NCBI GenBank assembly: GCA_902768795.1 | Contig: CACXMS010000014.1 | Span: 1-50,724, forward strand | Source: an uncultured Eubacteriales bacterium | GTDB lineage: Bacteria; Bacillota; Clostridia; Christensenellales; CAG-138 | Direction: 5' to 3' | DNA length: 50,724 nt | Shown here: positions 50,528 to 50,724 of the stretch, one piece after another | Layout of the letters: each line of letters opens with the position of its first letter | Position numbering within the stretch: position 1 is the first letter of the stretch | The notes under the pieces: model-generated | What the model was told of the DNA's origin: nothing | The model's database searches: none | What the model saw: the letters and a program-made list of their open reading frames with translations, nothing else | Made by a program: the position numbers and the translations under genes

Positions 50528-50724
50528 GTTCTTTGTCTGCGTTTGTCGATGCCTGGAATTATCAACAGCGCCGCCACAGCGGCCCCGCTTACGGACAGAA
50601 TCAGAATCCACAGCCACAGCGTCGTTTCGTCGCCCGTGCTCGGAACGTCCGGATCGTTGTTCCGGTTTACAAACCGCAGCTCCGTCGGCTTCTCCGTCTT
50701 TCCCTGCTCGTCCGCCGATACCGC
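50524..50724 (-). CDS. C-terminus of a cell-wall-anchored (sortase substrate) protein
   Basis: The last 66 residues of a protein that begins outside the window. It has a typical sorting signal: VPSTGDE (an LPxTG-like motif, near 50643-50629), then a hydrophobic helix (LWLWILILSVSGAAVAALLI), then a basic tail (DKRRQRT). Sortase would cleave between Thr and Gly and link the protein to peptidoglycan. The visible upstream part (DEQGKTEKPTELRFVNRNND) is a linker with no recognisable domain. Confidence 0.82.
   Translation of the reverse strand, partial: AVSADEQGKTEKPTELRFVNRNNDPDVPSTGDETTLWLWILILSVSGAAVAALLIIPGIDKRRQRT

Overview
The window looks like a chromosomal segment of an anaerobic, spore-forming member of the Firmicutes (class Clostridia). 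Evidence: strong Shine-Dalgarno sites, sigma-A promoters with 17-bp spacers, a T-box leader, an infC-rpmI-rplT operon, a GerA/B/C germinant receptor operon, an NfnAB-type electron-bifurcating pair, formate-tetrahydrofolate ligase and a GGGtGRT-family protein. Base composition is GC-rich for the class. No tRNA, rRNA, CRISPR array, prophage or insertion sequence was seen. Both ends cut through secreted or wall-anchored proteins.

Layout. 1-2.6 kb: start of a secreted Asp/Pro/Thr-repeat protein (-), a GNAT acetyltransferase, gap with its own promoter and terminator, and a small membrane-protein gene broken by an in-frame TGA. 2.7-7.2 kb (-): infC-rpmI-rplT behind a structured leader, NfnA-NfnB(GltA)-DUF1294, and a zinc-ribbon membrane protein. 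7.4-10.8 kb (+): LRR lipoprotein and half-size ABC exporter. 10.8-16.7 kb (-): PfkB kinase, pgk-tpiA, and ruvC-ruvA-ruvB plus a DivIVA-like coiled-coil gene. 16.9-18.7 kb (+): NifU-like protein plus GGGtGRT protein, a conserved pair of unknown role. 18.9-22.3 kb (+): rhaB-rhaA-rhaD, coupled by ATGA overlaps. 22.4-27 kb (+): YhhN, rmuC, a membrane-anchored propeller-like protein, and radA. 27-29.8 kb (-): membrane-anchored MerR regulator, nucleotidyltransferase and DUF2156 protein. 30-32.9 kb (+): aromatic amino acid-type ABC importer preceded by a Tyr/Phe-rich leader peptide and an attenuator. 33-35.1 kb (-): fhs plus thioesterase. 35.1-39.1 kb (-): gerA-gerB-gerC plus a 54-codon two-helix membrane ORF. 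39.2-41.2 kb (+): glgB. 41.3-42.8 kb: Rrf2 regulator (+), DUF1540 and HAD (-). 42.9-45.6 kb (-): modABC behind a perfectly symmetric nested palindrome. 45.7-46.6 kb (-): unknown membrane protein. 46.7-50.3 kb (+): T-box, hisS, aspS, trxA. 50.4-50.7 kb (-): C-terminus of a sortase substrate.

The most notable regulatory system is the leader at 29940-30127. An 18-residue peptide with four Tyr and three Phe is followed by mutually exclusive antiterminator and terminator hairpins ahead of a TrpXYZ-like transporter. This has the architecture of ribosome-stalling attenuation responding to Tyr/Phe. Other items worth following are the mod palindrome, the candidate germination D-subunit, the GGGtGRT pair, the infC leader with its ATC start, and two genes whose promoters predict leaderless mRNAs.
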